DNA of 64,000 bases from Bacteroidota bacterium (GTDB lineage Bacteria; Bacteroidota; Bacteroidia; Chitinophagales; Chitinophagaceae): assembly GCA_023437225.1 (NCBI GenBank), contig JAEZGS010000007.1, positions 1 to 64,000 of the forward strand, given 5' to 3'. Position numbers and translations under genes: made by a program. Shown piece by piece: positions 1-9,134 of the stretch (its first letter is position 1; each line of letters opens with the position of its first letter). Below the pieces are notes generated by a model. The model was given only the letters and a program-made list of their open reading frames with translations, did no database searches and was not told the origin of the DNA.

Positions 1-87
1 GGAAAGCGGGAAGCGGAAAGCGGGAAAAACGGAAAGCGGGAAGCGGAAAGCGGAAAGCGGAACGGTAGTCGGTAATCGGTAGTTAGC
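1..87. repeat. Purine-rich tandem repeat at window edge
   Basis: Repeated GGAAAGCGGGAAGC-type units fill about 1-62, followed by three CGGTAGT/CGGTAAT-like units. The same unit type returns at about 29.9 kb and 43.7 kb. At those loci the purine-rich strand is the sense strand of the gene just upstream, so this copy probably belongs to a plus-strand gene left of the window that converges on the lipoprotein gene ending at 90. Only one side is visible. Confidence 0.8.
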
Positions 88-89
88 GA

Positions 90-677
90 TCACTCGTCAT
101 CCGCTGGAACGGATTGCATTCCTTCAAGTTTTTGTATGATCTCCCGGATTTCTTTTGCCGTATAAAATTTATAGATCTCATAATCCTTTCCTGCCTCAAA
201 AGAACCCGGCACACGAAGGAAGGGGCCAATAATATCAGCATTGAGATTGTTAGTGATCTTCACTAATTGATTCGGAGGGATATTGTAATTTCTGTTTGCT
301 TCGCTCACATTTTTGCCTTGCAACAGCATATGTAAACTGTCGATGCGATATCCAAGGCTTTCCTGGGTAATTACCTCCTGCTTTACTTCAGTCCCCGTAC
401 GTTGATAACTCCCAATCAGCGTGTCTTGCTTCAGATTGAAAATATACAGGCCTTCGGAAGGAATGTTTACCTGTTGCTCGCTGCCGCCACTATTGATCAC
501 AAGGTTCTTTTCAGCTGTATTTACTACTACCTCGTTATGTGTTGTACCTGGCTCGTGAGTTATCACATTTCCCGCAACAGTGACCTTGCCACTGGACATC
601 ACCACGATCTTCGACTGTGGTCCGGAACATGACGCGAGCATAGCAATCGAAAAAAGAAATACAACTAATTGCTTCAT
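90..677 (-). CDS. Putative lipoprotein of unknown function
   Basis: A 195-residue protein with a lipoprotein signal peptide: a hydrophobic stretch ends in the lipobox LASC, which would make Cys17 the acylated residue after cleavage. The mature part is mixed polar sequence with no family that I recognise; a short acidic tail follows a predicted helix near residues 173-188. It lies downstream of sodA on the same strand but a terminator-like hairpin at 709-727 separates them, so it may have its own promoter. The ATG at 677 is the only start that keeps the full signal peptide. Function unknown; location probably periplasmic face of a membrane. Confidence 0.75.
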   Translation of the reverse strand: MKQLVVFLFSIAMLASCSGPQSKIVVMSSGKVTVAGNVITHEPGTTHNEVVVNTAEKNLVINSGGSEQQVNIPSEGLYIFNLKQDTLIGSYQRTGTEVKQEVITQESLGYRIDSLHMLLQGKNVSEANRNYNIPPNQLVKITNNLNADIIGPFLRVPGSFEAGKDYEIYKFYTAKEIREIIQKLEGMQSVPADDE

Positions 678-708
678 ATACTTATTCTTTAGATGGAGAA
701 ATAAGTAA

Positions 709-727
709 GTCCCGCGAATTGCGGGAC
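709..727 (-). terminator. Hairpin terminator behind sodA
   Basis: A 7-bp perfect stem (GTCCCGC/GCGGGAC) with loop GAATT. Read on the minus strand it follows the sodA stop at 750 by about 20 bases and is followed by the T-rich TTACTTATTTC. Rho-independent termination is likely, although the U tract is interrupted. Confidence 0.6.
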
Positions 728-749
728 CTACAAACGCACGGGTCTGATA

Positions 750-1355
750 TTATTGAGCTGCTTCAAATCTTTCTTCGACCTTCTTCCAATTAACTACATT
801 CCAAAAAGCATTAAGGTACTCAGGCCGGCGGTTCTGATACTTCAGATAATATGCGTGTTCCCACACGTCCACACCAAGCAGCGGAGTGCCCTTCACTTCG
901 GCAACATCCATAAGAGGATTGTCCTGGTTCGGTGTTGAGCTTACTTCCAATTTTCCATCTTTCACAATCAACCATGCCCATCCTGAGCCAAAACGTGTTG
1001 TTCCAGCCGTATTGAATTTCTCTTTGAATGTTTCAAAAGATCCAAATGCTTCATTGATTGCATCCGCAAGCCTTCCAGACGGGTTTCCGCCAGAGTTTGC
1101 AGACAGTGAATCCCAGAAAAATGTATGATTCCAGTGTCCTCCACCGTTGTTTCTTACGGCAGGACTGATAGTTCCGGCTGACGCGAGAAGTTCTTCCAAT
1201 GACTTGCTCTCATGCTCAGTACCGGCAATGGCTTTGTTCAGGTTGTCGACATAAGCCTGATGATGTTTCCCGTGATGGATCTGCATTGTAGCGGTGTCGA
1301 TATGAGGTTCCAATGCATCATGAGCATAAGGCAAAGGCGCAAGTGTAAATGCCAT
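750..1355 (-). CDS. sodA: Superoxide dismutase, Mn-type
   Basis: Converts superoxide to oxygen and hydrogen peroxide, using one metal ion. The 201 residues match the Fe/Mn superoxide dismutase family along the full length. Metal ligands are visible as His27 in IHHGKHHQAYV, the second His of HWNHTFFW, and the Asp and His of DVWEHAYY. The pair GGGH before WNHTFFW and NQDNPLM further on is the pattern of manganese enzymes rather than iron ones, though cambialistic use of either metal cannot be excluded. No signal peptide, so cytoplasmic. The gene is monocistronic by appearance, with a terminator-like hairpin behind it. Confidence 0.96.
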   Translation of the reverse strand: MAFTLAPLPYAHDALEPHIDTATMQIHHGKHHQAYVDNLNKAIAGTEHESKSLEELLASAGTISPAVRNNGGGHWNHTFFWDSLSANSGGNPSGRLADAINEAFGSFETFKEKFNTAGTTRFGSGWAWLIVKDGKLEVSSTPNQDNPLMDVAEVKGTPLLGVDVWEHAYYLKYQNRRPEYLNAFWNVVNWKKVEERFEAAQ

Positions 1356-1493
1356 AACTTAATATTTGATGGTTAATTATTAGTCCCCAAACGGGTTACA
1401 AATTTAAACCTGAATTGATTACGTTGCTTTTATTTGTTTATAGTGTGTTGTTGTCAGCTTTTCATTAATTTCAAAACCACTAATATCATTGTC

Positions 1494-2198
1494 ATGAAAC
1501 TGATCAAGAATTTATTTGCATGCCTCCTGATATCTGCATCCTCGTTACTTGTTAATGCACAATCTATGAATCAATTAACAGCAGCTGAAAAGCAACAGGG
1601 TTGGAAGTTATTGTTTGATGGAAAAACTCTCAATGGCTGGAGAAATTACAACAACGCTACATCGGATGCCTGGTATGTATCTGAAGGATTAATAAAGAAT
1701 AAGAAAGAAGATGTAACGGGCCGCGCTGACCTGATCACCAGGGAAAAGTTTGACAACTTTGAATTGGTTTTCGATTGGAAAGTTGACAAAGGTGCAAACA
1801 GCGGTGTGATATATCTGATTGAAGAAGGTAAACACGCCTCATATGAAAGTGGACCTGAATATCAGCTGATAGACGACCATGGATATGAGCATGAATTAAG
1901 TGATGGACAAAAAAGTGGTGCTAATTACGATATGTATCCGCCGACATCCGTGACTTCAAAGCCGGTAGGAGAATTCAACACATCCAGGATAATTGTAAAA
2001 GATGGACACATTGAACATTGGCTGAACGGAGTGAAAGTAGTGGAATATGAAAATAATTCGGACGACTGGAAACAGCGTAAGGAAAAAAGCAAGTGGAAAG
2101 ATGTTATGCCGTATGGCCAGGCAAAGTCGGGTCATATAGCATTACAAGACCACGGCGGTGGTATCTATTTCAGGAATATCAAGGTTCGGAAACTCTAA
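1494..2198 (+). CDS. DUF1080 (3-keto-disaccharide hydrolase type) exported protein
   Basis: A 234-residue secreted protein. The ATG at 1494 begins a clear signal peptide ending in LLVNAQ; in-frame codons upstream back to 1434 would put a polar stretch before it and are probably not translated. The mature part starts with GWKLLFDGKTLNGW and contains LIKNKKEDVTG, GANSGVIYL and HIALQDHGGGIYFRNIKVR, the hallmarks of the DUF1080 family with a concanavalin-like beta sandwich. Family members include 3-keto-glycoside hydrolases and many uncharacterised exported proteins of Bacteroidota and Planctomycetota. It converges on tadA with an 8-base gap. Substrate not predictable. Confidence 0.88.
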   Translation: MKLIKNLFACLLISASSLLVNAQSMNQLTAAEKQQGWKLLFDGKTLNGWRNYNNATSDAWYVSEGLIKNKKEDVTGRADLITREKFDNFELVFDWKVDKGANSGVIYLIEEGKHASYESGPEYQLIDDHGYEHELSDGQKSGANYDMYPPTSVTSKPVGEFNTSRIIVKDGHIEHWLNGVKVVEYENNSDDWKQRKEKSKWKDVMPYGQAKSGHIALQDHGGGIYFRNIKVRKL

Positions 2199-2206
2199 CC
2201 GGGATT

Positions 2207-2674
2207 TTATCTTCTTGCCCTGAAAAATTCTCTCATTAAGCTCGCACATTCATCTTTTAATATACCGCGTACAAGTTCTGATCGAGGATGAAAAGGATAA
2301 GGTGCGAGCTCAATGCCTTCAACAGTTGGCGCGCATTTACAAAATTTTCGATACCCATTTTTGTCATCGTCTGCACCATAAACGATTCTGCCAATCTTAC
2401 TCCAGTACAAGGCTCCCGCACACATCAGGCATGGTTCAACTGTCACAAATATCGTTGCTTCCGGAAGGTATTTGCTACCGAGATAACTGAACGCTGATGT
2501 AAGCGCAAGTATCTCCGCATGTGCAGTTGGATCATTCAATCGCTCCACCTGGTTGTGACCACGTGCAATGATCTTGTCGTTCATTACGATAACAGCTCCA
2601 ACAGGAACCTCATCTGATTCGTAAGCCTTTCTTGCTTCTTTCAATGCAGCCAGCATGTAATATTCGTCGGTCAA
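2207..2674 (-). CDS. tadA: tRNA adenosine(34) deaminase TadA family
   Basis: Zinc-dependent deaminase that converts A34 to inosine in tRNA-Arg. The 155 residues carry the cytidine/adenosine deaminase motifs: DPTAHAEI (zinc His and proton-shuttle Glu) and VEPCLMCAGAL (two zinc Cys), followed by KIGRIVYGADDDKNG. The homologous start is a TTG codon at 2674, giving MTDEYYMLAALKEARKA; the first ATG is six codons later at 2656 and would shorten the first helix. A guanine deaminase function is the alternative, but the C-terminal helix with MREFF fits TadA. It overlaps nothing and is followed by a convergent gene. Confidence 0.88.
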   Translation of the reverse strand: MTDEYYMLAALKEARKAYESDEVPVGAVIVMNDKIIARGHNQVERLNDPTAHAEILALTSAFSYLGSKYLPEATIFVTVEPCLMCAGALYWSKIGRIVYGADDDKNGYRKFCKCAPTVEGIELAPYPFHPRSELVRGILKDECASLMREFFRARR

Positions 2675-2685
2675 GTCTTAGGATT

Positions 2686-3303
2686 TTATTTATCTAATTT
2701 CTTTTCATATTTCCAGTTCCGACCTTTGCCATCACTGATCCAGTCCATTGCGGATGCGATCCGCTTTTCACGGGTTGCTTCTGTCTTTGCATCTGAGATC
2801 CACTCGACATACTCTTTCTTAGCGGAATAGCTAAACGCATTCCAATGTTCAAGTGCGGACTTGTTACTCTTCAACGCTTTGGTTAGTTCAACTGGTGTTT
2901 CAAGTTCCTTCTTTTCAAATACCTTTCTGGGGCGTTTGATATTGTTATCATTCAAAATCATTGCCTCCTTCACATAACCAATGATCCTTGCGTCTGGCGG
3001 AAGATCTTTTATAGAAGTGATTTTCTCAAAATGTCCCATGCCGGATCTTTCACTCTTTTGAAGAAACAAATCTGCATCTTTCATTAATGAAGCCTTCATA
3101 AAAGAGAAAGCACAATGCTGCTTGAACGATGCCATGCTGCAAAGAATGCCTTTGTACTCGAAATGAGGAAAGCTCCATTTGATGGTTTCCTGTACTTGTG
3201 GACATGCCTTATGTACAAGTGACCGAAGATGCTTTAGTATAGGTTGTGCAAAAGGCGCAGAGCGTTCAATATATGCATCGACGCGCGGATCAATTTCAGG
3301 CAT
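2686..3303 (-). CDS. YdeI/OmpD-associated family protein (DUF1801 plus OmdA)
   Basis: About 205 residues. The N-terminal half (PRVDAYIERSAPFAQPILKHLRSLVHKACP) is a DUF1801-type domain, and the C-terminal half (TPVELTKALKSNKSALEHWNAFSYSAKKEYVEWI) is a YdeI/OmdA-type segment with the R/K-rich end typical of the family. No enzymatic role is established for these cytoplasmic proteins. The ATG at 3303 is preferred over a TTG at 3321 because family members begin shortly before the PxVDxY motif. It lies 11 bases upstream of tadA on the same strand and may be cotranscribed with it. Confidence 0.85.
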   Translation of the reverse strand: MPEIDPRVDAYIERSAPFAQPILKHLRSLVHKACPQVQETIKWSFPHFEYKGILCSMASFKQHCAFSFMKASLMKDADLFLQKSERSGMGHFEKITSIKDLPPDARIIGYVKEAMILNDNNIKRPRKVFEKKELETPVELTKALKSNKSALEHWNAFSYSAKKEYVEWISDAKTEATREKRIASAMDWISDGKGRNWKYEKKLDK

Positions 3304-3401
3304 AAGCAGATTTTCGGACAATTAAATTAATGCAATTTTCTGTCTTCTGTTAAGCTCCGCGAAATTTTGAATGATGCTTTAGCATTGAATCTATCCCGCG
3401 T

Positions 3402-4775
3402 CTATCGAATCAATTTACGGAGAAGCCAAAGGTTTTTGGTGAAGGGAGGATATTTAATAGAAGGATCAAGCCAGGTGGGCGTTTGCATAACAGGCTTGTC
3501 ACGCGTAAATGCTGCAAAACTGTATTTGCCATGATACGAACCGATGCCACTATTGGCAACGCCACCGAATGGAATGTTATGGTTAGCGTAGTGCCATGCA
3601 GTATTGTTAATGCAGCCGCCACCAAAAGGTATCGCCTGCATCCAACTATCAATAATTGAATCATCGTTCGTGAAGAGGTAAAGGGCAAGCGGATGATTGT
3701 TGCGCCGAACGATTGAAACCGCCTCCTCATGTGTATCAAAACATATTATAGGAAGCAGGGGGCCGAATATTTCTTCATTCATGATCGAACTCTCCAAATC
3801 AACATCGTCAATGATCGTTGGTTCCACGTACAAAGATTCACTATCGGACCTGCCACCATGAACAACCTGTGCTTCTTTCATCAAAGCAAGGATCCGATCA
3901 AATCGGTTTTTATTTATTAGTCGGCCATAGTCTTGACTTGCAGCGGGGTCATCGCCATAAAATGAAACAATAGTATGTCTGAGCTTTTGTATTAGTGCAT
4001 CTTTCGCGGAGCGATGCACCAAAACATAATCGGGCGCGATACAGGTTTGTCCGGCATTAAGGAACTTGCCCACCGCGATGCGCCGCGCAGCAATTTCAAG
4101 ATCTGCATCGCTTTCCACAATGGCGGGACTCTTGCCTCCAAGTTCCAGCACAACAGGGACCAGTTGCCGTGCTGCCTTTTCATAAAGGATGCGACCTACA
4201 TGTGTACTGCCTGTATAAAATAATTTATCAAAGCGAAAAGCATCCATCATGTGAGGAATCACTTTGGCGCCATCTCCCTCAATAAGCCGGATATAATTTG
4301 GATCGAATGTCTTCGCAATCATTTCCGCAAGCAGGGAAGAAGTTGCAGGCGCAAGTTCCGAAGGTTTTAATACAACGCAATTGCCACCAGCAATTGCACC
4401 GGCTAATGGCAGTAATAAGAGTTGAACCGGGTAGTTCCATGGAGCGATGATAAGTACCACACCGAGGGGATCCGGATACACCCTGGTAACGCCTGGAAAA
4501 TTCACGAAGTTTGTCCCGGCCTTTTTGACCCGCATTAGTTTGCGGAGATTTTTTAGCAGATAATTGATCTCACCCAGTACAAGCCCCGTCTCCGTCGCCC
4601 ATGCTTCCGCTTCGCTCTTGTGTAGATCTGAGAACAGTGCGGCATCTATCTTTTCGCGGTAACTAAGAAGCGCGTCTCTGAAGATCTCCAGCTGCTTTTT
4701 TCGAAATGTATACGAACGTGTACGGCCTTCATCAAAGTAATGACGCATTTCAATGAGAGACTCTGAACCCGTCAT
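3402..4775 (-). CDS. Aldehyde dehydrogenase (ALDH3-like)
   Basis: NAD(P)-dependent oxidation of an aldehyde to the acid. The 457 residues include APWNYPVQLLL, the Glu region VLELGGKSPAIV, the catalytic Cys in NAGQTCIAPDYVLV, and NEEIFGPLLPI. Length under 470, the PWNYP spacing, and the C-terminal hydrophobic tail resemble the class-3/fatty aldehyde group, which often acts on medium or long aliphatic aldehydes. The ATG at 4775 overlaps the TGA of the upstream dus gene as ATGA, so translation is probably coupled; a GTG nine bases upstream is the less likely start. The true substrate cannot be read from the sequence. Confidence 0.92.
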   Translation of the reverse strand: MTGSESLIEMRHYFDEGRTRSYTFRKKQLEIFRDALLSYREKIDAALFSDLHKSEAEAWATETGLVLGEINYLLKNLRKLMRVKKAGTNFVNFPGVTRVYPDPLGVVLIIAPWNYPVQLLLLPLAGAIAGGNCVVLKPSELAPATSSLLAEMIAKTFDPNYIRLIEGDGAKVIPHMMDAFRFDKLFYTGSTHVGRILYEKAARQLVPVVLELGGKSPAIVESDADLEIAARRIAVGKFLNAGQTCIAPDYVLVHRSAKDALIQKLRHTIVSFYGDDPAASQDYGRLINKNRFDRILALMKEAQVVHGGRSDSESLYVEPTIIDDVDLESSIMNEEIFGPLLPIICFDTHEEAVSIVRRNNHPLALYLFTNDDSIIDSWMQAIPFGGGCINNTAWHYANHNIPFGGVANSGIGSYHGKYSFAAFTRDKPVMQTPTWLDPSIKYPPFTKNLWLLRKLIR

Positions 4776-5809
4776 AACGGACACTTTTCATGATAGTTCT
4801 CGAGCACAATGGCGGTCTTGTTAAATTCGAAACCATCATACTTTATCAGTATTTCATCAAGCACTTCATTGATCGATTCCTGCTGCATCATGGTAACGAG
4901 TTTGCTTCGATACTCTTTTATGTTAGGGAGACCTTTGAGATAGTTTGCATAGTGTCGTCTCATCTCCAGTATTCCTACCACAGGACCTTTCCATTCAACT
5001 GAGCGTCGAAGGTGCTTGCGACAAACATCCACACGTTGCTGAATGGTAGGAGGAGGCAAATGTTCACCAGTTGCCATGAAATGCTTTATTTCATTGAATA
5101 TCCAGGGATACCCGATAGCTGCACGTCCGATCATGATGCCATCCACGCCATAACGGTTCTTATATTCCAACGCTTTTTCCGGGGAGGTAATGTCACCGTT
5201 GCCGAAGATCGGAATCTGAATTCGGGGATTGTTTTTGACCTTGCCAATCAATGTCCAATCTGCTTCGCCTTTATACATCTGCGTTCGTGTACGGCCATGG
5301 ATTGCCAGCGCTTTAATGCCAACATCCTGCAACCGCTCGGCAACTTCCTCGATGTTTTGCGAATCATGATCCCAGCCAAGCCGGGTTTTCACGGTAACGG
5401 GCAGGGAGGTAGACTTAACCACCGCATCTGTTAAACGGGTCATCAGCGGCAGATCCTTGAGCACACCAGCGCCAGCGCCCTTGCATGCTACTTTCTTAAC
5501 AGGGCAGCCGAAGTTGATGTCAAGCAGATCGGGGTTTGTAACCTCTACGATTTTTGCTGCCATCGACAGGCTGTCTTCATCGCCCCCGAAGATTTGGATA
5601 CCGATGGGGCGCTCGTAATCGAATATGTCTAGCTTACGTCGGCTCTTTATCGCATCACGTATGAGTCCCTCGGAACTGATGAACTCCGTGTACATGAGAT
5701 CCGCACCATTTTCTTTGCAAACGGCGCGAAATGGGGGATCACTAACGTCTTCCATCGGTGCCAGCAGCAGCGGGAATCCCTCCAGTTGTATATTACCTAT
5801 CGATGTCAT
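4772..5809 (-). CDS. dusB: tRNA-dihydrouridine synthase (DusB type)
   Basis: FMN-dependent reduction of uridine to dihydrouridine in the tRNA D loop. About 345 residues in a TIM barrel: FPLLLAPMEDVSDPPFR at the N-terminus, the catalytic Cys in DINFGCPVKKVACKGAGAG, the flavin/substrate segment VTVKTRLGWD, HGRT, and GNGDI followed by DGIMIGRAAIGYPWIF. The C-terminal helical recognition domain contains MRRHYANYLKGLP. The ATG at 5809 gives the family-typical start before IGNIQL; in-frame sequence upstream to 5848 looks non-coding. Forms an ATGA-coupled pair with the aldehyde dehydrogenase gene and is divergent from the CPBP gene. Confidence 0.93.
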   Translation of the reverse strand: MTSIGNIQLEGFPLLLAPMEDVSDPPFRAVCKENGADLMYTEFISSEGLIRDAIKSRRKLDIFDYERPIGIQIFGGDEDSLSMAAKIVEVTNPDLLDINFGCPVKKVACKGAGAGVLKDLPLMTRLTDAVVKSTSLPVTVKTRLGWDHDSQNIEEVAERLQDVGIKALAIHGRTRTQMYKGEADWTLIGKVKNNPRIQIPIFGNGDITSPEKALEYKNRYGVDGIMIGRAAIGYPWIFNEIKHFMATGEHLPPPTIQQRVDVCRKHLRRSVEWKGPVVGILEMRRHYANYLKGLPNIKEYRSKLVTMMQQESINEVLDEILIKYDGFEFNKTAIVLENYHEKCPL

Positions 5810-5920
5810 TCTGTTTGAGTTATCTTGGCGCCAATACTTATCTTGCATAATTGATGCAGGAAAGAACGCATAAAAACAGCGCCAAAGCCTGCGAATTTAC
5901 AACCTAATCGTTCAAATATC

Positions 5921-6796
5921 ATGTTAGAATCCTTGCGCGTGCGGTCGCCCTGGTCACAATTGGCGATCCTTTTGGGGTTGCTCGGCGCGGCATTCATTCT
6001 TATTTCGATCATCATGGTTGCTTCATTGATGGGCAGCGGCATCAACCCGGCGGAGGCGGACCTTTCCGATCCGAAGATCCTCGGTACGATGAAAGTGATG
6101 CAGGGTCTTTCCTCCATCGTCATTTTTCTTCTTCCTGCAATACTCTATGCTATTATCTGTTTTGAAAGACGCCCCTTATTCCATCTCGGCCTAAGGTCCC
6201 AACAAAACTTAAGCTTTTATACCATCGCGATACTGGTGGTATTCGCAGCCTTTCCATTTGTGTTCTGGCTGGGGCAACTCAACCAAAGTATTGATGTGCC
6301 TCAATGGGTACGAACGATGGAAGAAAATGCGGCCCGCCAACTTGAAGCGTTTCTTCGCGTGAACAGTACAATGGATATCGTGATCAATGTGTTGCTGATC
6401 GCGTTATTGCCCGCTTTTTGTGAGGAGATACTTTTCCGTGGTGCCCTGCAGGGAATCATCCATCAGATGGTAAAACATCCATGGACCGCGATCATTATCA
6501 CTGCTTTTCTTTTTTCTGCATTGCATTTTCAGTTCCAGGGACTGTTTCCACGCATGTTTCTGGGAGTGGTTCTTGGTGCGCTATACTATTACAGTGGAAG
6601 TTTGTGGCCATGTATACTGGCGCATTTTGTAAACAATGCAGTGCAGGTGATCGGAGTGTCCCAGGCTCCTGAATACATCGAAAAAAATCCAACCATTCCT
6701 GCTTATGCAGGCATATTAAGCGCACTGGTAGTTGCAGGCTTGCTCTACCTGTACAGGAGGACTGCGCATCACCAAAATACCGCCCGATGGCATTAA
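5921..6796 (+). CDS. CPBP family intramembrane glutamic endopeptidase
   Basis: A 291-residue polytopic membrane protein. The CPBP/Abi (CAAX protease and bacteriocin-processing) signature is visible: CEEILFRGALQG with E168, E169 and R173, then SALHFQFQGLFPRMFLG, and the last His-containing segment LAHFVNNAVQV. These residues form the active site in the family. Roughly seven or eight hydrophobic segments surround them. The substrate is unknown; prenylated proteins are not expected in bacteria. The gene overlaps cdsA by ten bases, so both are cotranscribed, hinting at membrane maintenance. Confidence 0.9.
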   Translation: MLESLRVRSPWSQLAILLGLLGAAFILISIIMVASLMGSGINPAEADLSDPKILGTMKVMQGLSSIVIFLLPAILYAIICFERRPLFHLGLRSQQNLSFYTIAILVVFAAFPFVFWLGQLNQSIDVPQWVRTMEENAARQLEAFLRVNSTMDIVINVLLIALLPAFCEEILFRGALQGIIHQMVKHPWTAIIITAFLFSALHFQFQGLFPRMFLGVVLGALYYYSGSLWPCILAHFVNNAVQVIGVSQAPEYIEKNPTIPAYAGILSALVVAGLLYLYRRTAHHQNTARWH

Positions 6797-7692
6797 AGAT
6801 TTCCACTTTCAAAACGAGAGCATTAACTGCACTTGTGTTTGTTGCGGTTATGCTCGCAGGTCTTTTGTATAATCACTGGACATTTTTTTTGCTGTTCTCT
6901 CTGATACACTTCGGATGCTGGATCGAATACCAGCGGCTGATTGAAAAAATAGATCCCCAATACGGCGAGATCAACGGATTTCATCGCTACGCGGTAATGA
7001 TCGCAGGATGGTGCATCATGTTGTATTTTACCAACGATGAGTTCATATTTATTACCATAAGATTGCATGCGCTCGGATGGTGGGTGGGATTGCTATTTCT
7101 GTTCCTGTTGCCATTAACAGAACTGTTGTTTTCAAAAAACATCTCTACAAAAAATATCGGGTATTCAACGTTTGGGATCCTTTATATATCGTTAAGCTGG
7201 GGGTTGTTTGTTGACCTATACTCGCAGTCGTTCGCAATCAAAGATACCGTCGATGCAGGCGCGGCTCCTCTCGTTATTCATGATTATGCAATGCCTCTTG
7301 TATTGATAGCAGCGCTTTGGGTCAACGATACCATGGCTTACATTGTTGGGTCATTGATCGGAAAAACCCCGCTCACTGCAATATCTCCCAAGAAAACATG
7401 GGAGGGTACCATTGGTGGAGCTGTTCTGGCTGTGGCAACCATCACCATTGCGATGTACCAGATCACCGGAGGTAAAGCGACCTGGTTTTGGATCGGGATC
7501 GCAATCATAGCTGCCGTGTTCGGCACCATTGGCGACTTATTTGAAAGCAAGTTGAAACGCATGGCGAATGTAAAAGACAGTGGTTCGATAATGCCGGGGC
7601 ATGGTGGGTTTCTTGACCGTTTCGATTCACTGTTGTTTGCTACAGTGTTTACGTGGATATTCGTTCAGATTGCCCGTCCGTTTCTTCATTAG
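6787..7692 (+). CDS. cdsA: Phosphatidate cytidylyltransferase
   Basis: Makes CDP-diacylglycerol from phosphatidate and CTP in the inner membrane, the branch point of phospholipid synthesis. The 301 residues have about eight membrane segments and the family signature near the C-terminus: SPKKTWEGTIGG, then GDLFESKLKRMANVKDSG followed by MPGHGGFLDRFDSLLF, which holds the metal- and CTP-binding acidic residues. The ATG overlaps the end of the CPBP gene. The psd gene follows 54 bases downstream; together they cover two of the steps to phosphatidylethanolamine, with the serine transferase missing from the window. Confidence 0.95.
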   Translation: MALKISTFKTRALTALVFVAVMLAGLLYNHWTFFLLFSLIHFGCWIEYQRLIEKIDPQYGEINGFHRYAVMIAGWCIMLYFTNDEFIFITIRLHALGWWVGLLFLFLLPLTELLFSKNISTKNIGYSTFGILYISLSWGLFVDLYSQSFAIKDTVDAGAAPLVIHDYAMPLVLIAALWVNDTMAYIVGSLIGKTPLTAISPKKTWEGTIGGAVLAVATITIAMYQITGGKATWFWIGIAIIAAVFGTIGDLFESKLKRMANVKDSGSIMPGHGGFLDRFDSLLFATVFTWIFVQIARPFLH

Positions 7693-7721
7693 CCGTTCGC
7701 AAAAGCTAAGCACATAATCCT

Positions 7722-7729
7722 TTACTTTG
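7722..7729 (+). promoter_or_regulatory. Possible -7 promoter box of psd
   Basis: TTACTTTG followed by C matches seven of eight positions of the Bacteroidota -7 element TAnnTTTG and lies 17 bases before the psd ATG. No convincing -33 TTTG is seen. If used, psd can be expressed apart from cdsA. Confidence 0.35.
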
Positions 7730-7746
7730 CACATTAAATTTTCACG

Positions 7747-8406
7747 ATGACGATTCACAAAGAAGGCATACCAAGTATATTGATAAGTGCTGTGGTTCTT
7801 ATTGCGATCAATGCTATGCTGTTTTATGTTTTGAGTGATAACATGCAATGGCTCGCATGGATACTTGCTATTGTATCGGTAGTGTTCTGGCTGTTCGTCA
7901 TTTCATTTTTTCGTGTTCCAAGTCGCCAGCTTGCGGCGGGTGAAGACCTGGTAATTTGTCCTGCGGATGGCAAAGTGGTGGTGATCGAGGAAACATTTGA
8001 TGAGGAATATTTCAATGCAAAGCGCTTGCAGATATCTATATTCATGAGTCCCGCCAATGTACATCAAAACCGCAATCCTGTTAGTGGTGAAGTGATCTAC
8101 AATCAATATCACAAAGGCAAGTACCTTGTTGCCTGGCATCCAAAATCTTCCACTGAGAATGAACGTCATACCGTAGTGATCCGCAATCAAAAAGCAGAAG
8201 TGCTTGTCAAGCAGATCGCTGGAGCTGTCGCTCGAAGAATTGTCAACTATTTGAGTGTAGGACAGCCGGTGAAGCAGGGCGAGGAGATGGGCTTCATTAA
8301 GTTCGGAAGCCGCGTAGATGTTCTGCTACCTGTTGATGCGAAAGTGAATGTTCAATTGAACCAGGTAGTGAAAGGCGGAGTTACCGTGATTGCCAAACTT
8401 CACTAA
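7747..8406 (+). CDS. psd: Phosphatidylserine decarboxylase proenzyme family
   Basis: Decarboxylates phosphatidylserine to phosphatidylethanolamine, the main Bacteroidota membrane lipid. The 219-residue proenzyme has two N-terminal membrane segments (about residues 10-28 and 35-55), the conserved ICPADGKVV and IFMSPANVHQNRNP, and the self-cleavage site in IKFGSRVDVLLP. Cleavage between Gly187 and Ser188 would create the pyruvoyl cofactor on the small alpha subunit, as in the short archaeal-type Psd group, where FGS replaces the LGST of enterobacteria. Follows cdsA on the same strand. Confidence 0.94.
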   Translation: MTIHKEGIPSILISAVVLIAINAMLFYVLSDNMQWLAWILAIVSVVFWLFVISFFRVPSRQLAAGEDLVICPADGKVVVIEETFDEEYFNAKRLQISIFMSPANVHQNRNPVSGEVIYNQYHKGKYLVAWHPKSSTENERHTVVIRNQKAEVLVKQIAGAVARRIVNYLSVGQPVKQGEEMGFIKFGSRVDVLLPVDAKVNVQLNQVVKGGVTVIAKLH

Positions 8407-8415
8407 CCTGATGAA

Positions 8416-9111
8416 TCAAAAAATTTGTTCCAGCTCTTTGAGATGTGTAACGGTATATGTTGGTTCTATCTCAGTAGTTGCCTGGATATGATTAACAAAT
8501 ACCTGGTCGATGCCGGCATTGATTGCGCCCATAATATCTACTTCGATATTGTCACCGATCATGATGCTCTCTGATGGATTGGCGCCTGCTTTCATCAATG
8601 CATAATCAAATATTTCTTTTTTAGGTTTAAGGCTATTGGATCCTTCAGAGGTGATGACTTCCCGAAAATATTTCTCGAGCCCGGAATATTTTAATTTGCT
8701 GTGCTGCGTCACTTCGAAACCATTGGTGATGATGTGCAGCGTGTAGCCTTTATTTATAAGATAATCGAGGATCTCCGAAGTATGCGGAAACAAAAGATTG
8801 CGGGTTGGAAGTAATTCAAGAAACCGGCTGCCCATATCACGCGCAAGTTTCTCATCGCCAATCTTAAAATCAAGCAACGTATGCCACATGCGTTTCCATC
8901 GCAGCTCGTCAACCTTGATGAAACCGTTTCGATATCGTGCCCATAACTTGTCGTTATGTAGTAGATAGTTGTTGTGAAACAGTTCGAAGTCATGAACACC
9001 CGCCTGTAGAAGGTCCATCGAGTGATACAGTTCAAGCAACGTAAGCTTTGCATTTGCATCGAAATCCCATAATGTATGATCCAGGTCGAAGAAGAGGTGT
9101 TTATATTTCAT
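8416..9111 (-). CDS. HAD-family nucleotidase, YjjG type
   Basis: A 231-residue HAD hydrolase. Motif I is FFDLDHTLWDFDANA (nucleophile Asp9, acid Asp11), motif II IITNG, motif III Lys in SNSLKPKKEIFDYAL, motif IV GDNIEVDIMGAINAG. The cap domain between motifs I and II is alpha-helical. DHTLWDF with the helical cap is typical of the YjjG group of pyrimidine 5'-nucleotidases that remove non-canonical nucleotides. It converges on psd (9-base gap) and is divergent from the short-chain dehydrogenase gene. Confidence 0.88.
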   Translation of the reverse strand: MKYKHLFFDLDHTLWDFDANAKLTLLELYHSMDLLQAGVHDFELFHNNYLLHNDKLWARYRNGFIKVDELRWKRMWHTLLDFKIGDEKLARDMGSRFLELLPTRNLLFPHTSEILDYLINKGYTLHIITNGFEVTQHSKLKYSGLEKYFREVITSEGSNSLKPKKEIFDYALMKAGANPSESIMIGDNIEVDIMGAINAGIDQVFVNHIQATTEIEPTYTVTHLKELEQIF

Positions 9112-9134
9112 TTCCGCGTAACAGTTTGTGCCTT